Below the pieces are notes generated by a model. The model saw only the letters and a list, made by a program, of their open reading frames with translations, searched no databases and was not told the DNA's origin. The translations under genes and the position numbers were made by a program. Shown here piece after piece: positions 1-13,349 of a DNA stretch of 64,000 bases. Source of the DNA: Omphalotus guepiniiformis (taxonomy: Eukaryota; Basidiomycota; Agaricomycetes; Agaricales; Omphalotaceae); the NCBI GenBank assembly GCA_028554645.1, contig JAQOOI010000057.1, positions 62,001 through 126,000 on the forward strand. The letters run 5' to 3'. Each line of letters opens with the position of its first letter. The stretch's first letter is position 1.

Positions 1-11
1 CCTCAGTATGA

Positions 12-362
12 TTATCGAGGCTCGATATCAACTGCGAGAATTGCGAATGGAGCAAGCGGACGGATAGTCTGGATTTCATCGAAGAAGACAAACCACTCAT
101 CCTTAGCCAGCCCCGGAATCGGTCACAGGGAGAGGAGATTGTGAGTCGGAGTGAAGTGAATTCGGGCAGACCAGGCATAGAGAAGACGCGTGAGGAGAAT
201 GGGAGGATTGCGAATATAGATGCAGAGGCAGGTGGGATGGCCAGGAGCGAGATAGGTTCACGGGAGGACGCGCCCATACGAAGAGCCAAGCGTCCACGCG
301 AGGAAGACGAGCTACCGGAGAACGCTGAGGAGAAATACCCAAAGAGACAAAGTTCAGTTTAG
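12..362 (+). CDS. 3' end of an unidentified gene (partial)
   Basis: An open frame runs from just after a TGA at 9-11 to a TAG at 360-362, with no good start codon, so it is read as the last exon of a gene that begins outside the window. A usable acceptor AG lies near 18-19. The peptide is very polar; its last 30 residues hold basic runs (RRAKRPREED, YPKRQ) that look like a nuclear localisation signal. A polyadenylation-like AATAAA lies at about 661. The family is not recognised. The opposite strand has an open frame of similar length but poorer composition. Confidence 0.4.
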   Translation, partial: LSRLDINCENCEWSKRTDSLDFIEEDKPLILSQPRNRSQGEEIVSRSEVNSGRPGIEKTREENGRIANIDAEAGGMARSEIGSREDAPIRRAKRPREEDELPENAEEKYPKRQSSV

Positions 363-2030
363 CCACTGCGAACTTTTCCTCTTTCTACCCTCTTTCCAAG
401 CCCGTTCAGCTTCCTCGTCGGCTTCTGCTGCTCAAAACGCAGCATCCTTGCCCTTCACTGCAAGCCCTGCAAGCCCTGCAGTCCCGCCTCGGTTTCTTCC
501 TTCACCCTAGCGGACAGCCACTGAATTATAATCACTGCGTGTATCGTTGGCCATTTTCACGTTGTATTTGGGACCTTTACCTTTACCTTTGATGAATGCC
601 TATAAATGCTTGAATGAATGAATGAAAGTGTCGGACGAAAACCCGACTAAAGTTGAATGTAATAAAGGAGTGTGTTATGTTAATGCGATGCCTTCCTGGC
701 GATGTAGCACCTGGATCTCTTTCAGTTAATTGAACTTCAAAGAGAAAATGTACGCACAAAGACCAGTGGCACTTGGCGGGATGATCTCAGACTGGAATCT
801 ATCGCGAGAAACATCGTAGGAGGATTGTAAAGTATTGTATACGAAAAGGAATGGAGGACGACTGAATCATCTTATGGGCAGGAAGCTTCGAGCTTCGAGC
901 AAGATGGTAGCGAGAGTCAAAGAGTGAAATCGAAGATCAAAGAGGTTTTTAAGCGCTTGCTGAAATCTAAGCGCTTAAGTATTGCATACTTCGTAACCTC
1001 CTTCACGGCGTATAACCCAGACGTACTGAACTTAGAACCCTTGAGCGCTGAGAATGCGTCAGCTTTGAGACTGGTACTTGAAAGGTAAACGTCTTTCGTT
1101 GAGGTGGAGAGGAGAAGAAAATCGTTTGATAGTATTTCCCACGCCGGAACCCGAGCGTCAAATAAACCAGCAACGCACCTTTTTCCTCGCCAAAACCTAC
1201 AGTAATGCGAATTTCGCTCGACAAACTTCACTTCTTGTGTAACGTCACCGTATCCGCGAAGCCGCAAGCGAACACGACTCAATACAACACAAGTAGCTAA
1301 CAATAACGATCTCGTACCAAATGTTGACATCTGTAGCTCGGGCCTGCAACGAAGCGCAGGGAGAGTCAGCAGACGTATCAGGCCTTGTGTCGAAGTACAA
1401 TTCAGCGCATTCAAGTTGAAACGTTCAAGTTCTAAACGAACCTCCGTTGATGCCTGGAAGAGGCTGAAGAGGGTGAATACATCCATCATGTGCGCATTAA
1501 TATCATATCTCACACATCACGAATCACCTGGATAACATTGTATGTAGGTAATGCGCCCGCAATTGTTACAGATCCTCAAAGTCGGACGATTCGCTGAAAT
1601 AGAGTTGTGATAAAGTTCAAGTGTTTGAAGATTTCATCCGACAAACTCGCACTCAGCCAATCTCCAACACGTCGTGGCGCAAGGGATTCAAGTTGTGGAT
1701 GGTTTCAATTGCTTTGAGTTGAATCCATGCAATCCTCTAGGGCCTCTCATCTCATCAAACGCCCGATTCCGCTTCCGCATCCCACTCAACTCGGCGTCTT
1801 GAGGCTGTCTAACGCGTCAGTAACTTAATCCAACTTCAAGGGAATATACAAATCAATTCACCCGCTGAGAGCGGCGGCGGAGGTGAATATTTTCTATGTT
1901 GTTCCTTGTACAGCCACTTAGTGTTCCTGCGGACCTCTAGAGCTTTGGGTTCCTCCTGACGTTCTGAAAGGGATGCGGGATGTGGCAGCCTTTCACCGTA
2001 AAGTATCTCTCTCAAAACTACAGTCGTGCG
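363..2030. other. Intergenic stretch, no supported gene
   Basis: It holds the 3' flank of the first gene, including a short GAATGAATGAATG run near 610-630. A 198-codon minus-strand frame at 917-1513 has no recognisable motif and no splice context, so it is not called. Confidence 0.5.
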
Positions 2031-2036
2031 GAGATC

Positions 2037-2044
2037 ATATAAAG
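2037..2044 (+). promoter_or_regulatory. TATA box of gene A
   Basis: ATATAAAG lies 158 nt before the ATG at 2195. A probable leader intron follows at 2118-2167 (GTGAGT to CACAG), ending 27 nt before the ATG. The same TATA-plus-leader-intron plan is seen at genes B and C and at the secreted-protein gene at 63 kb. Confidence 0.5.
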
Positions 2045-2194
2045 GCCTCCACGAAACAGTCGATTTCTGCACTTCAACGCACTCCACCTATAACCACTAC
2101 ATTCTACTCCAAGAAACGTGAGTATAAAACTCCTTTTCGTCAACCTTGTGCTTACCAGCCGTCACAGTAGTACTTCCTTCCTTCCTATACAACG

Positions 2195-3924
2195 ATGAGC
2201 AACGCCAGTAGCATCCCTTCCAACCTCTCCAACCCCAGATACGGCTACGACTTCATTGTCGCCCTAACCCAAGAAAGCATCAACGCAACAATGCTATCTT
2301 TCCTATCACAGCTCCAAGAACCCATTGTGGAGATCTGCTACATCGCTGACAACACTGGGAACCCCATTCAGATTGACGCAGCTACGCTCAAAGCCAACGC
2401 AAATGGTTCAGACCCATTTTCCATCCCATCCAACGCTGATGTTGGTACCAACCCTGATATTCAAAACTTGGTTGGAGCTAGGTTTATGATGGGTTTTCGT
2501 GCTCAGATTGGATTGCCGCATGTACGGGATCCGACGAGTTTGGGGGATGTTGTGGTGCTTGGGACCAACAGTTCTTCTGTTGTGTTTAATTTGTATTGTT
2601 CGACGTTTACTGTCGTTCAGTATTCGCCTTCTAATGGATGGGGATCGTCGGCTTCTTGGTTGAGCGTATCGCAGGATCCGAGTAGTCCTTGGGTTTTCAC
2701 TTCTACTGTCGATCTTCGTCTTGAGGATGTTGATGGGACGAAGTATGATACTCTTCCTGCGAATGTTCAACGGCAGATCAGTAATCTCGGTTCGAGTGCG
2801 TTTAGCGTTCAGCAGCTGTTGTTCGACCTTGCGAATGCAAAGTTGGAGAGTATACCCACGATGTCTAGTAACATCATTCCTGGTACCCCGCTCTATGTCC
2901 TCGAAGAGACATTCCTAGGTGCTTACTTCGCGGAGATGCAAGCGGAGAATCAGCCATTACTAGGATGTAACATCGTCACTTCCGGAACTCCCATTTCCAC
3001 ATTACAACCAACTTCTTTAAACCTCATGGTAAACCCCTACCTGGACCCCAACGGAGTCCAAGTGGGTGGTTCACTCACGACATTGAATTACCTATGTCAA
3101 GTAGGCGGTGACACTCTCCCGCCCTCGACGAATTTCACGTGGAATTGGGTTCCGGATGAGGCGTCGAATGAGCAATATGATGGAATCGTATCTATCAACC
3201 GCTCATGGTTCGTCAATTACTTCAAAGGAGTCCTTACTCCGTACGTGCAGGAAACTGCTTGGCTCCATCGGTACAAGTCGTATCGAATGGTCTCAAAGTC
3301 GAATATTCATACTCTCTAACCCCAGATCAAGCACCCACCATCACGACGCCTGATACTGGTTCCACGGTCTTGACATACAATTACACATCTACTGCGTCTG
3401 ACCGAGCGGGTTTGAACGGTGACTTGGGTTCAATGACATTGCAAAACACGTACACGATGTCTGTTCAGTTCACCTCGGAAAACACAATCATCATCACTCA
3501 ACACCAAATCATCTACACCAAAATCACTCTCGAAGCCAACTCGGGTGACGGTAACATCGTCGATAAGACCATAACCGATACATATACACTCCTCGTAGAT
3601 GAATTCGGTAACCTCCAAGCTCAACAGGATTTACCTTCCCAAACGGTAGACAACTCGAAAAACCCAAAGACAAACGGGTTTCTCAACTTTTTCGATAATG
3701 TGGATTCGATGATGAGTCTTGTTGAGGGTTATGTTAGGGTGTTTGCTAGTACGGCGTTGAATATTCCTGTGGCGACGGCTCAGAGTTTTGTGTTTCCGGG
3801 TGGAAAGACTTTTCTTTTCAAGGGTGTTGGGTTTTCGGCCTATCAGGATCTTGTGGCGTTTATTTCGTACGCGGATGTGTCGGGAAGTAGTGGTGATGGA
3901 GTGACGAAGGTGGTGACGAAGTGA
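2195..3924 (+). pseudogene. Gene A: frameshifted paralogue of gene B (conserved fungal protein of unknown function)
   Basis: The first 374 codons (2195-3319) match gene B almost end to end: start MSNASSIPSNLS, then GYDFIVA near residue 18, FMMGFRAQIGLP, FNLYCSTFTVVQYSP, SAFSVQQLLFDL and FTWNWVPDE. Near 3247-3252, just after SINRSWFVNY, the frame is lost. The match resumes one frame over (NCLA) and runs to a stop at 3922-3924 (GLNGDLGSMTL, SGDGNIVDKTI, VFPGGKTF). The pattern fits loss of a single base. A one-codon deletion relative to B near 2900 is in frame. No intron can bridge the shift. It may be a recent pseudogene or a sequencing error. There is no signal peptide or clear membrane segment, and the function is unknown. 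Confidence 0.8.
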
Positions 3925-4631
3925 ATGTGAAGCGGGTGTTTTGGTTTGGAAGGAGTAGGATAGCGTTTTCAGTTAGGATCTATCATCGAACAAGACTCAC
4001 TTCTTAGCTTCATAAATGAATGAGCTTACCCACGAGACAGCTTCGAGTAAAAGATTAAAAGCGCAACTTCATTCAGAGAACAGATGGAGGAAGAGAAAAC
4101 AGACGATATAAACTCCGCTCAAGAGTGCCTTCACACACAACTCACAAGGTACACATTTGAGATATATTCATTTTCATTCAACCCTTGTAAGCTCTGATAC
4201 AAACAGTAACGACTATCGTAATTACTAGAGCAGTAAAAAAAAGAAACAAACAAACAAAAAAAAAGGTAATTAATAATCTAGGTACGAAAAAAATGAAGTG
4301 GGAGCAAGCGATGAGGAGAGAGATAAAGAAGCAATAAGTATCCTGACTAAGTAGTAACGAAAAGAGAGTTCAATACCAGATTCCCCAAGACAGCTATGAC
4401 ACGACATAGGAAAGAGAAATAGAGAGCGGAGAGAGAGAGAGAGAGAAAATAAGTGAGAAAACAGATAAACAGATAAAACGACGAAAAATTGAAACAATAA
4501 GAATACACAATCATGTTTTTAGGTACTTCTCAGCCGTCCTCTGAAAGAAAGAGACACATCAAAAACGTGAATCACAATGACCAAAAGAAAACACGAACCC
4601 TCACTTCACTACTGCACCTTCATCAACAACA
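3925..4631. other. Convergent 3' flanks of gene A and the Set3-like gene
   Basis: No gene is seen. The stretch contains A-rich runs at about 4230-4265 and a GA dinucleotide run near 4427-4447, likely within the 3' UTR of the minus-strand gene. Confidence 0.5.
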
Positions 4632-7600
4632 TCATCTACCCCAACCACCACTCGACTCCCTAGCTCGAACGCGCTGCCCATGACCCCATTCTCTATCTCT
4701 ATCTCTATCTCTATCTCTATCTCGTGTATCTTTAACCAAATCCCCACCAGACCCATTCCTATCCCGATACCTCCCAGCATCCCTATCTCGATCCCCAGCA
4801 AACGGTGCACGAGGAGTATAACTACTCCCCGCCCTCGCAGAAGGGTACCCATGTCCATTTTGCGCTTGTTGTTGCTGCCGCAACGCCCGCGGGCCACTAG
4901 GTGGTGTCCGTCCAAGCGCCGGGTTGACAGTACCCGACGATAACGTGGAATTGGAAGTAGGAGGAGAACCGTGTGATAGAGATACGGAAGGGGATCGTGT
5001 ATTGAAAGAACGAGGTTGAGTCGGAGGTGTACGGGACCTTTGCTCGATTGTTTCCGTGGCGGTGGTTTTGAGTGGTAGGACCGGTTTGACGGGACCGGAA
5101 GAGGTGGAGACTGAGTTTGAGGTAGATGATGAGGATACCTTTGCAGGAAGAGGATGAGAAGCTCGGGTTGTAGGAATAGGCGGTGTATCCTCGATCTCGC
5201 CGTCCTCTTGAGAAGTTTTACGAGAATGGTGAATGAATTCGGGGTTGGGAGAGGAAGTGCTACGCCGTGGTGCTTGTGCTGTGGCGAGCACAGATGCGGG
5301 CCTTTTCGACGGTGCTTGATAGGATACAAGAGGTCGGGGTGGGAGTGAAGATGAGGGCGGGGGCGGAAACTTAGGCAGGGAAGGATTGGAAGGGAGGGAG
5401 GGGGATTGCGAACGACTTTTGACGTCACCGTTTTGAATTGCTGCTCGGAGCAGAGAGGATGAAGGCTTCGGCTTTTCGAGATCCTTTATCCTTTCCTTTG
5501 CGAGTCCAGCTTGAGGAGGCCCCATCTCGATATCACCATTTGTCTTCGAGGAATCTGGTGCTACGTGGCCGTTCATCTTCGTCACCTGCGTAAAAAATCA
5601 GTATCAGGCTATTTATCAAACATTAAATACGCACCTCTTTTCGCTCATCAACCTGCTGTTGAGCTTTTGCAGCGACCACCTCCGCCTGCATCTGCGTCGC
5701 TTTCGCCTTTTCCCCCTCCTCACGTTGTCTCTCCTCCTCTTCTCGCTTCGCCCTTTGCCGCTCTTCCTCCCTTTCACGCTTCGCCTTCTGTACCCGTTCC
5801 TCCTCCTCGCGCTGTTCCACCATTCGTCGCGCTTCCTCTTCCTCCTTCCTCTTATTCTCCTTCTCGACCTCATCCCTCCTCACCTGCTCCCTCCTCAACT
5901 CCTCCTCCATCATCCGTCTCGCTTTCTCCCTCTCCCTCTCCCTCTCCTTCTCACCCTCATCTTCCCCTTCCCCTTCCCCTTCCACCTCCTTCCTCACCCT
6001 ATCTCTCTTCTCCTCCTCCTCCCTAAGCTTCTCCTTCTCTCGCTCCTCTTCCTCTCGTTGCCTCTTCTTCCTCAGCGCGAAATCCTTCAAAGACATCTTC
6101 ACTTTCGACGGAGCAGCAGTAGGAGCAGCGTTTTCAGCTGTAGATGAGACTTGTGATGAAGAAGGCTGTTCGGATTGAGAATGTTGCTCTTCGGGCGCGT
6201 GCTCAGGGTGCTCAGGATGCTCTGGAACTACCGCCATATTTTCCACATGAAGATCCTGAGAAGAGGGTGCAGGTGAAGACGGCGTCACATCAACCACGGA
6301 CGGTGCAGTATGTTCATCAGAATGAGACACATCAACTGCAATGACATCCTCAGCTACAGGCGTCTCCTCCTTCGCCGCTACGGTTACGAACGGCGACTTT
6401 GTCCGAGACCTTTCCTCCTTCAAACTATCCTGCTCGACGACTGCAGGAGAACGTGAAGGTGGTGTAGTAGGCGGCGCATCGGCATCTCGTGGTGATTGAA
6501 CCGGCGAGATAGATATCGAAGGAACGAGAGCAGGTACATCCGACGCGGGCGGTGTCTGTGGTGGAGATCTTGACGGTTGTCGTTGTGGATTCAAAGGCGC
6601 AGGATCAGGATGAATATTTTCCTCGGGTAGGGCTGGCGATGGAACCGGTTCAGGGGGAGGCAGTGCACGTAAATTCTGAACCGGAGACGAAATTGGTGAA
6701 CTCAATGGTGAAGAAGGTACCGTTGGTATCTTGACAGGTGAGTCCGTGTCCACAACCATAAGACCTTCAGGTGATCGTTCCTTGGTTTTCAGTTCGCCAT
6801 TTTGTTCACGAACATCGACGTCAATGTCAATGGTCTCTTCGGTCGGCGGGGAAAATGAGAACGGCGTGAATACTCGCGTGTGAGAGGGGGGAGTGGGCGC
6901 GTGGTCGTTGAAGAAGTTTATTGGGGAAGCTGGGGATGGGAAAGAATACGATGCTGATGGTGGGGAGATGGGTGATGCGGGTGAAGGTTTTTCGGAGGAA
7001 GGAGAGAGTGGGGAGGGTCGAGACGGTGGGGTAACAACGATATTCTCGATATTCGGAGAAGGAAGCCTTGATGTCGATAGAGACACCACTGGGGCGGGGG
7101 TTGGAGAAGGTGGTACAGGTTCTTGCGTCCTCGTATCGAGATCTGTCTCAATGTCAATAATCTCGACATCTTCACTTGAAGGACGCATTTCCGCATCCTT
7201 CGGCTCCTCTCCTTCTACGCCTTCTGGAGAACGAGAGCCCAGAGCAGTCGTCCTCATATTCTCGTCCTCCACCATCATCTCCAACTTGACTTCTCTCGTG
7301 AATTCGGGCGGCTGTAATACCGTCTCCTCTTCCTCCTCCCTCCTACTACCCCCATTCACCTCTTCATCATCAATAATTCCCGAGTCCACCCCTAAGCCCT
7401 CATTTCCATCTCTCCTCAAAGGAACCAACACCTCACTGACACTCTCACTCCTTCTACCCACCTCATCACTACTTCTCCACTCAGACCAATGCCTCCCCGG
7501 TGGTCCCCCAGGTGAACTCAAAAGTCGTCTCCCACCAGGTCCAAGTAATCCATTATGTTCTCGTTCTCGTTCTCGCTGGCGAGGAGACGACGCAGGCGGT

Positions 7601-10600
7601 ACATCACGTCTCCCTCCATCCATTGTCGAACTCGATGGTAACGCCGCAGGAGAAGACACGTTTCTTCCTTGTGCTTGTCCCTGTATCTGTGTTTGCTCCT
7701 GCCTCGAGCGAGAAGAGGCAGGTAAGGGAGATATAGGCCTCGCGGCGGCAGCAGCAGCCGCAAGCACAGCTAAATCGTCTAGTGGATTGAACAATGGACG
7801 ACTGGTCGGAGGTTTCGTGCTTGTAGGCGTGCGCGTTGATGTAGAAGATGTCGCAGAAGCAGAGACGTGTCTTCTTGACGATGAGTGTGGTTGGAAGAAC
7901 GGGTATGTCCCGTCGTCGTCTCGAGCAAGCCCACTCCTTAGATTTTCACGTTCTCGAAGGGAATCGAACGCGCCAGCACCGGGTGAGGGTGCAGGCGCAT
8001 GAGGTGCATGTAGAGGGACGACTGGAGACACGAGGGAAAGTCGAGCAAAGGATGTGGAGGGTGAGGTTGCAGTACCATGTACAGGTGCAGATCGAGGGCT
8101 AGAGGGTACGGGAGACGGTATGACGAGGTAAGGTGAACTTTGCTCATCCCGCGTCCTAAGGGTTTCAGAATGCCCGCGGGAAGAGGTGTGACCGTGATTA
8201 GGAGGAGGTGAAGGCAATGCAAAATGTATATGCTTTGCATCTGACATTGAAGTCGTAGACGGAGGTGAGATTGATGTAGGAGAAGCCTCGTAAAGATGCT
8301 TTTGACGTTGTGATTGACTGGAGGGCGGGTGCGAAGAAGAGGGTGGGGATTGGGGGTGTAAAACCGGAGACGTTGGAGATAACCTCGGCGAGTGGTCGTC
8401 ATGCGGTAATGCAGATGCTGATAGAGGTGCTTGTGTTGCAGGTGAAATTGACGGTGATGCAGGAGCTGGAGAGTAAAACAGAAATAGTAATTAGCATTGA
8501 AGAAGCAACGAAGAAGTGTAGAATGAAGGAAGCAGATAACGCACCACGACTATTCCTTCTTGCATGATTATTACGCCCATTATCAACTTCCACCTCTTTC
8601 CTGACGCCCACACCAACCCTATCCCTATCCTGCGCACTACTCAACTCCTCAGCCCGTAGGAGCAACCCAAGCCCCGATCCAACCACGTCCTTTCGTCCCT
8701 CTCCTCCCTCTCCTCCTTCCTTTTGCCCAACCCTACCAACCCCATCCATCTCAACACCACCCGCACTCGCCTTATCCTTCCCCTTATCAACCCCTCCTGC
8801 CACCGATACCTTACCCTGTTTATCTCTAATCAACCTGGCACGAAGCTCATTCCTCCATTTCTTCCTCATCTTCGGTGGCAACTTTTCCTCTGGTATCGCC
8901 TCCACTCCCAAGTCTTCCTCCGTTGGCGATGTAGGCGACGTAGGCGAAACGAGGGAATGAGAGGTTGCACGTTTGCGTGAGGAAGATTTCTGGGTATGCG
9001 AATGATTCGAAGCTCGTGCATTCGCCTTCGACTTTGACTTTCGTCGGTGTTTGCTGGGTGCATCTATGGTGGAAAAAAATACGAGCAATTCAATTAGTAT
9101 GAAGCTTTTGAACGATACGATAAATAAGTCGAAACTCACCAGTACCATCAACATCAACAATCTCCACATCCACATCCACATCTCCCTCGCAATCAACATC
9201 AACAGCTTTCCCCTTCCCTTTCCCACTAGTATCCACCTTCGCACCCCAATACTCCTCCACAGGCTGCCAACCCCCTTCACGCTCGCGTTCAAATTCAAGC
9301 CTCCGACGACGCAGAGACGGCTCAAGGGGAGAAAACCCATAACCAGGAACAGGAAGTGGTGGTGCGAATGGCGTCGGTTGAAGTTGATAAAAGGGATGAT
9401 AATACGGTTGGGGATCATAAGGAGAAAAAGAGGCCGGTGGCGTTGGTAGAGGTGGTGGGTATACAGCGTGTGGAGGTGGTGGCGGATAAGCATAAGCATA
9501 AGCATATGGATTAGGCTGTGGCGGAAGTGATGTAGGGGCAGGAATTGGGGAGTGATGAGCTTTGGAAGAAGAGGCGACGGCTTCGTTCTGTTTGTGGCTC
9601 CCTTCTCCTCCGCCTTCCAATTCCTGAGTGTCTTCCTCAGGAACCATCTCGACTCCACCTAAGCCTCCCGAACCAGGAACACGCTCCCGTGTCTTGAATC
9701 CCCGTGTCGAGCCTATCAGCGGACCGAGGTCTGCTTTCGCTTTCGGAGGAGGCGCGGTGCCACTGTGCAGGTTGACGAGGGGAGAGGTAGGTGTACGAGA
9801 GGGTGTTACAGGCGATCTGCGTGTTGACGGACCATCTGGAGTAGGAATATGGTTCAAGTCGGGATGTGCAGAGTGTGGCGACTGAGTCCTCTCGTGGTGT
9901 GGTTGTTTCTTGGTAGTAGGCCGATGATCACCCTCTTCGACAAACTCCTTCATTCTTCTCAACGCACAATCCCTCGCGGCGGCTCCACAAGCGCAGGTCG
10001 TGAATGTAGAGGAAAGCGCATGGAGAATGTTCTCCATTTGAAGCTTATAGGCATGTAGTAATTTAGGCCTGATATAGAATCGTATCAGTACAACAAACGC
10101 AGTGGAAGAACCTGTAGACGCACGGAAACAAAGACGGCTCGTCAATGAGCGCCGGTAATTGATGAACTACATTCCCATCATCCCATTCCCAACCTAGAAC
10201 GACCTCCTCGTTCGCTTTAAGATCACGAAGGGCGAATATCGCAAAGGTGAGCGTAGCATCATCGTCAGGCACAGCAGCAGTAGTAGGCGGATTACTGCAT
10301 AAAACAGGCCTAAGGACGGCGTTGGGCCTACACCCGTTCCTGACGAACCTAGCTTTACCACCACCACCTCTAGCGTCGAGCGCTAGATCGAGCGGTGGTC
10401 CAAAGAGGTGCACGAATGGTTTTGGCATGCCAAGGTGGGCATAAGCGTTGAGTGGGTCGGCAAGGTAGGCGGACGAGGGGGTAATCGTGCTTGGAAAGGG
10501 AGATATGAGAGAATCCGAAGGAATCGGATGGGTAGTGTGAACGACATACGAAGGGGGCAATACAGCTGGGTTGGTGCCGTGAAATAAAGATGACGTTTGA

Positions 10601-11238
10601 GATGAGGAACGAACAGATATTGGTGCTGAGGGGGGTTGAGGAAGAGTTATGGCGGTTACACCTCGCCAACCATGGGCGAGACGACGTAGATGGTCGCGGG
10701 TATCTTTCGAAGGGACGATGTCGGTAGTGATATCAACATAAGAATGAGACCAAGGCTCGTCGATACCAATGTCGACGAGCTCCCCTTGCTCATTGCAGAC
10801 GGACGTCCTTCGCTGTTTCTTCGCAGTCGGCGTAGACGAATCCGCTGGTCGTCGAGGTTGCTTTAGACCGAGCCTCTCTCGCTGAATACGCTTCGCTCTG
10901 TCGATCTCTGCACGGTCTACTCTTCTATCCTCACAGACCCAACACAACCACCGGTCAGGAAGGTTCTCCTTGTCCTTTACGTCGATGCCAAAGCAAAGCC
11001 CGTGGCACCATCGCCCGCAACCGTCGCAGCCAATACTCCAGCCATCATCGTGTGATATCCCGCAAATACAACGTATTGCGTCAGAAGACTCTCCTCCTTC
11101 TTCCACCGTCGTTTGTTTTCGCTTCAGCGGGACTGTACTCCCTGGTGACATGCTTCTTCTCGATAAACTTGCTACCTCGCTACTTCCTGCTCCTCCTGCT
11201 GATCCATGTGTGCTCCTCTGTCCTTCTTCGTCGTTCAT
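4632..11238 (-). CDS. SET3: Set3-like PHD-finger and SET-domain protein (five exons)
   Basis: Exons read on the minus strand: 11238-10124, 10068-9140, 9063-8545, 8465-5635 and 5585-4632, all with GT-AG introns of 49-79 nt and phases that add up to 2,115 residues. A PHD finger lies at about residues 57-103 (CICG, CDGC, WCHGLC, WLCWVC). A SET domain follows, to about residue 372, with RFVRNGCRPNA and then WEWDD. A Cys-rich post-SET piece (TCACG) starts exon 2. The usual catalytic Tyr near the end of SET is replaced by Trp (GWEWDD), as in yeast Set3, so it is probably a reader and scaffold of a histone deacetylase complex in the nucleus rather than a methyltransferase. A conserved SLKDFALRKKRQ motif begins a long charged helix near residues 1644-1798. 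The rest is Ser/Pro-rich and disordered and ends in RD repeats. The ATG at 11238 is chosen because the frame upstream looks non-coding. Confidence 0.88.
4692..4724 (-). repeat. Hexanucleotide repeat inside the Set3-like coding sequence
   Basis: A run of ATCTCT on the plus strand encodes alternating Arg-Asp near the C terminus of the Set3-like protein. Length variation by six bases would keep the frame. Confidence 0.7.
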
Positions 11239-13349
11239 ATCCTGCTTGAGCCAAGGAATCCAGCGCGCATTGAACGGCGTCGCGAAAGAAAGAGAGAGAT
11301 GACGGGGGGAAAAGGAAGTGGCTTGCTTGTAAAGGTAAAAGGGAGTTTGGTTGGTTTGTAGATTATTGTTTGTTGAAGAGGTTGTCCACTTTGAGATCAA
11401 AGTCGTACAAAACAAAGCGGAAGCGAGGCGTTCCGGCTAACCCTAACCTTTATTCTTTGTTTCTTCCTTGTCCGCCACTTTGTTTCACTAGCTCGTATCA
11501 TTTACATGTTTTGACTGACAAGTTTGATACTATTGGTGCTCGCTGGTGGTGTTGGCCAAGTCGATAAAGAGAGTACGATGGGACACGAGGATCCGATGGT
11601 CGGAAGGACTACGTACGTTTGTGTTGTTTCCAACAAGTTCTGCTCGAGACTCATTTCGCAAAAGTATCACCTTGATGGCCCGGTCATCGTTTCTTTGCTA
11701 CATTCCCTGAAACCAGAATTTGCTTTTAGGGCCAATCTTTGCATCATTATGTAGAACCTTACAAACCTCAATGCGCCTCTCAACGGGCCCAACACCGCCA
11801 ATCGTACTTCTCCCGAACCAATTGATTCTTGAACGAAATTGAACGTCAATTCAAACATAATTTCCCCGCTCGAATACCAAAGATTCCAGACCTCCCTGGC
11901 TTCCTCTCTCTATCGGTTCTATTGTAGGTCCCCGTCCCTGCACCCCGCGCGCAAGATTCAGATCACCAACATAAGGAAACCCATCACATCTTTGATGGTG
12001 CTAATGCGAATATGGGTGCACTGTCAAAGTTGTTGTTCGTTGAGCATACATATGGACTCCTCATTGGAGGGTGAAATTGAAGACTCAGTATCCCGTGTAC
12101 GTAGACGTCGTGATTCGAGACTCCTGGCTAACTCTTGGACCTGCGAATCAGTATCCAGCACGGTCAGGTTTAGGAAGATCCTTTGACGCGATCATATGCA
12201 AGTAAATCATGACGCTCATGCACAGCCGAAACTTAGCAACGGTTTTGTATGCAGTACCAGGCAGTACCCGCTGCGGATGAGATGACAACATTGAATTGGA
12301 CTGCTCAGATGGGGAACAAAGTTTGGTCACGGGAAGTTGTACCCTGTTACAGTTGTATGTACCAAGCCAAGGGTTTCGAAACAAGTTACGACCACATCTC
12401 AGAGGCGCAAAGGGAGGATATTGGGACGCTTCACGATAAAGAGAACTATACGCTGATTCTGTGAGTACACTATCTCAGTTTATACTTCAGATATGACAAA
12501 AGTGCTTCAGCTTTTTTTTGCAAAGACGGAAACGCGCACCCAGGTGTATTTGAGGATATCATCCGGGGACAGGACGTACATCGTCCTGCATTCAGAGTGG
12601 GATTGCACCTCGAAGCTTCACGCTTGAGCGCTTGAGCTTGAATGCCTGAGGAATATGTGATTGAAGTGTCATGCTCATCAAGAATTATTACGAATCCTAA
12701 CGAAGTGGATTCGTTGTTCTTGGACGGTTTGGAAGCTCGAATTACTACCATAAAAGGGTTATTCACCCCTAACCCTACCCTTTTTTTCTGGTTGCACATG
12801 TTTGTGAACCTCCACGTGCATAGGTTGTCGCTTGTTTGGCCAAGAAAGTGATTACATTATTCTCTCTCGCTGGCTAGAACAACTTGCGAATATATCTCGT
12901 ACTTTAACATTCTTCTCATCCCTGTTGCACTCCTCAGTGCTGAATTGCATTGCTTGCAGTGAGTTACGCGGGACAACAAGGTGAGGGCAAGCTTCACTCT
13001 AAGGGCACGCAATGCAGCCAGAAGCTGGAAGATTTCAAGTTTTGCCTGGGACTGCGAGGGATGGAATTGGTCGGGAGACAAGACGCCTGGATACGACGGA
13101 GATCAGAGTGGTGGGCTCGCAGGCGACTTGGTAAGAGTGGTGAGGACGTATGATATTAGAGAGTAAGCTTTCTCATTCTGACTATATTTTGTACTGACGT
13201 GCATAACAGAGAGCCAGCCAAAAAATTTACGGGAATGTTGACCGAGAAGGACCTCGAGTCTGATTCGAGCACTGTTATCTGATAGGTTATATCCAGTGCG
13301 TCGACCATTGCCACGCGTTTGCTTGCTATTGACATCCTTACTTTTATAG
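11239..13349. other. Intergenic, 5' flank of the Set3-like gene; no supported gene
   Basis: Several short open frames (for example 12249-12464 and 12981-13166) lack recognisable domains and could be remnants. Short telomere-like CTAACCCTAACC (about 11438) and CCCTAACCCTACCC (about 12767) occur, but they are far too short to mean a telomere. Nothing else is identified. Confidence 0.45.

Noticed and set aside
917..1513. 198-codon minus-strand frame
   Set aside because: No motif, no family resemblance, no supporting splice or promoter context; likely chance.
5511..6147. Long plus-strand Pro/Ser/Leu-rich open frames
   Set aside because: They are antisense shadows of the Glu/Lys/Arg-rich helix of the Set3-like gene; composition follows from GAG/AAG codons on the other strand.
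6893..8002. 369-codon plus-strand open frame
   Set aside because: Antisense to exon 4 of the Set3-like gene, low complexity, no family signal, while the minus frame splices correctly on both sides.
11438..11449. Telomere-like CTAACCCTAACC
   Set aside because: Two units only, internal to a gene-rich region; too short for a telomeric relic.
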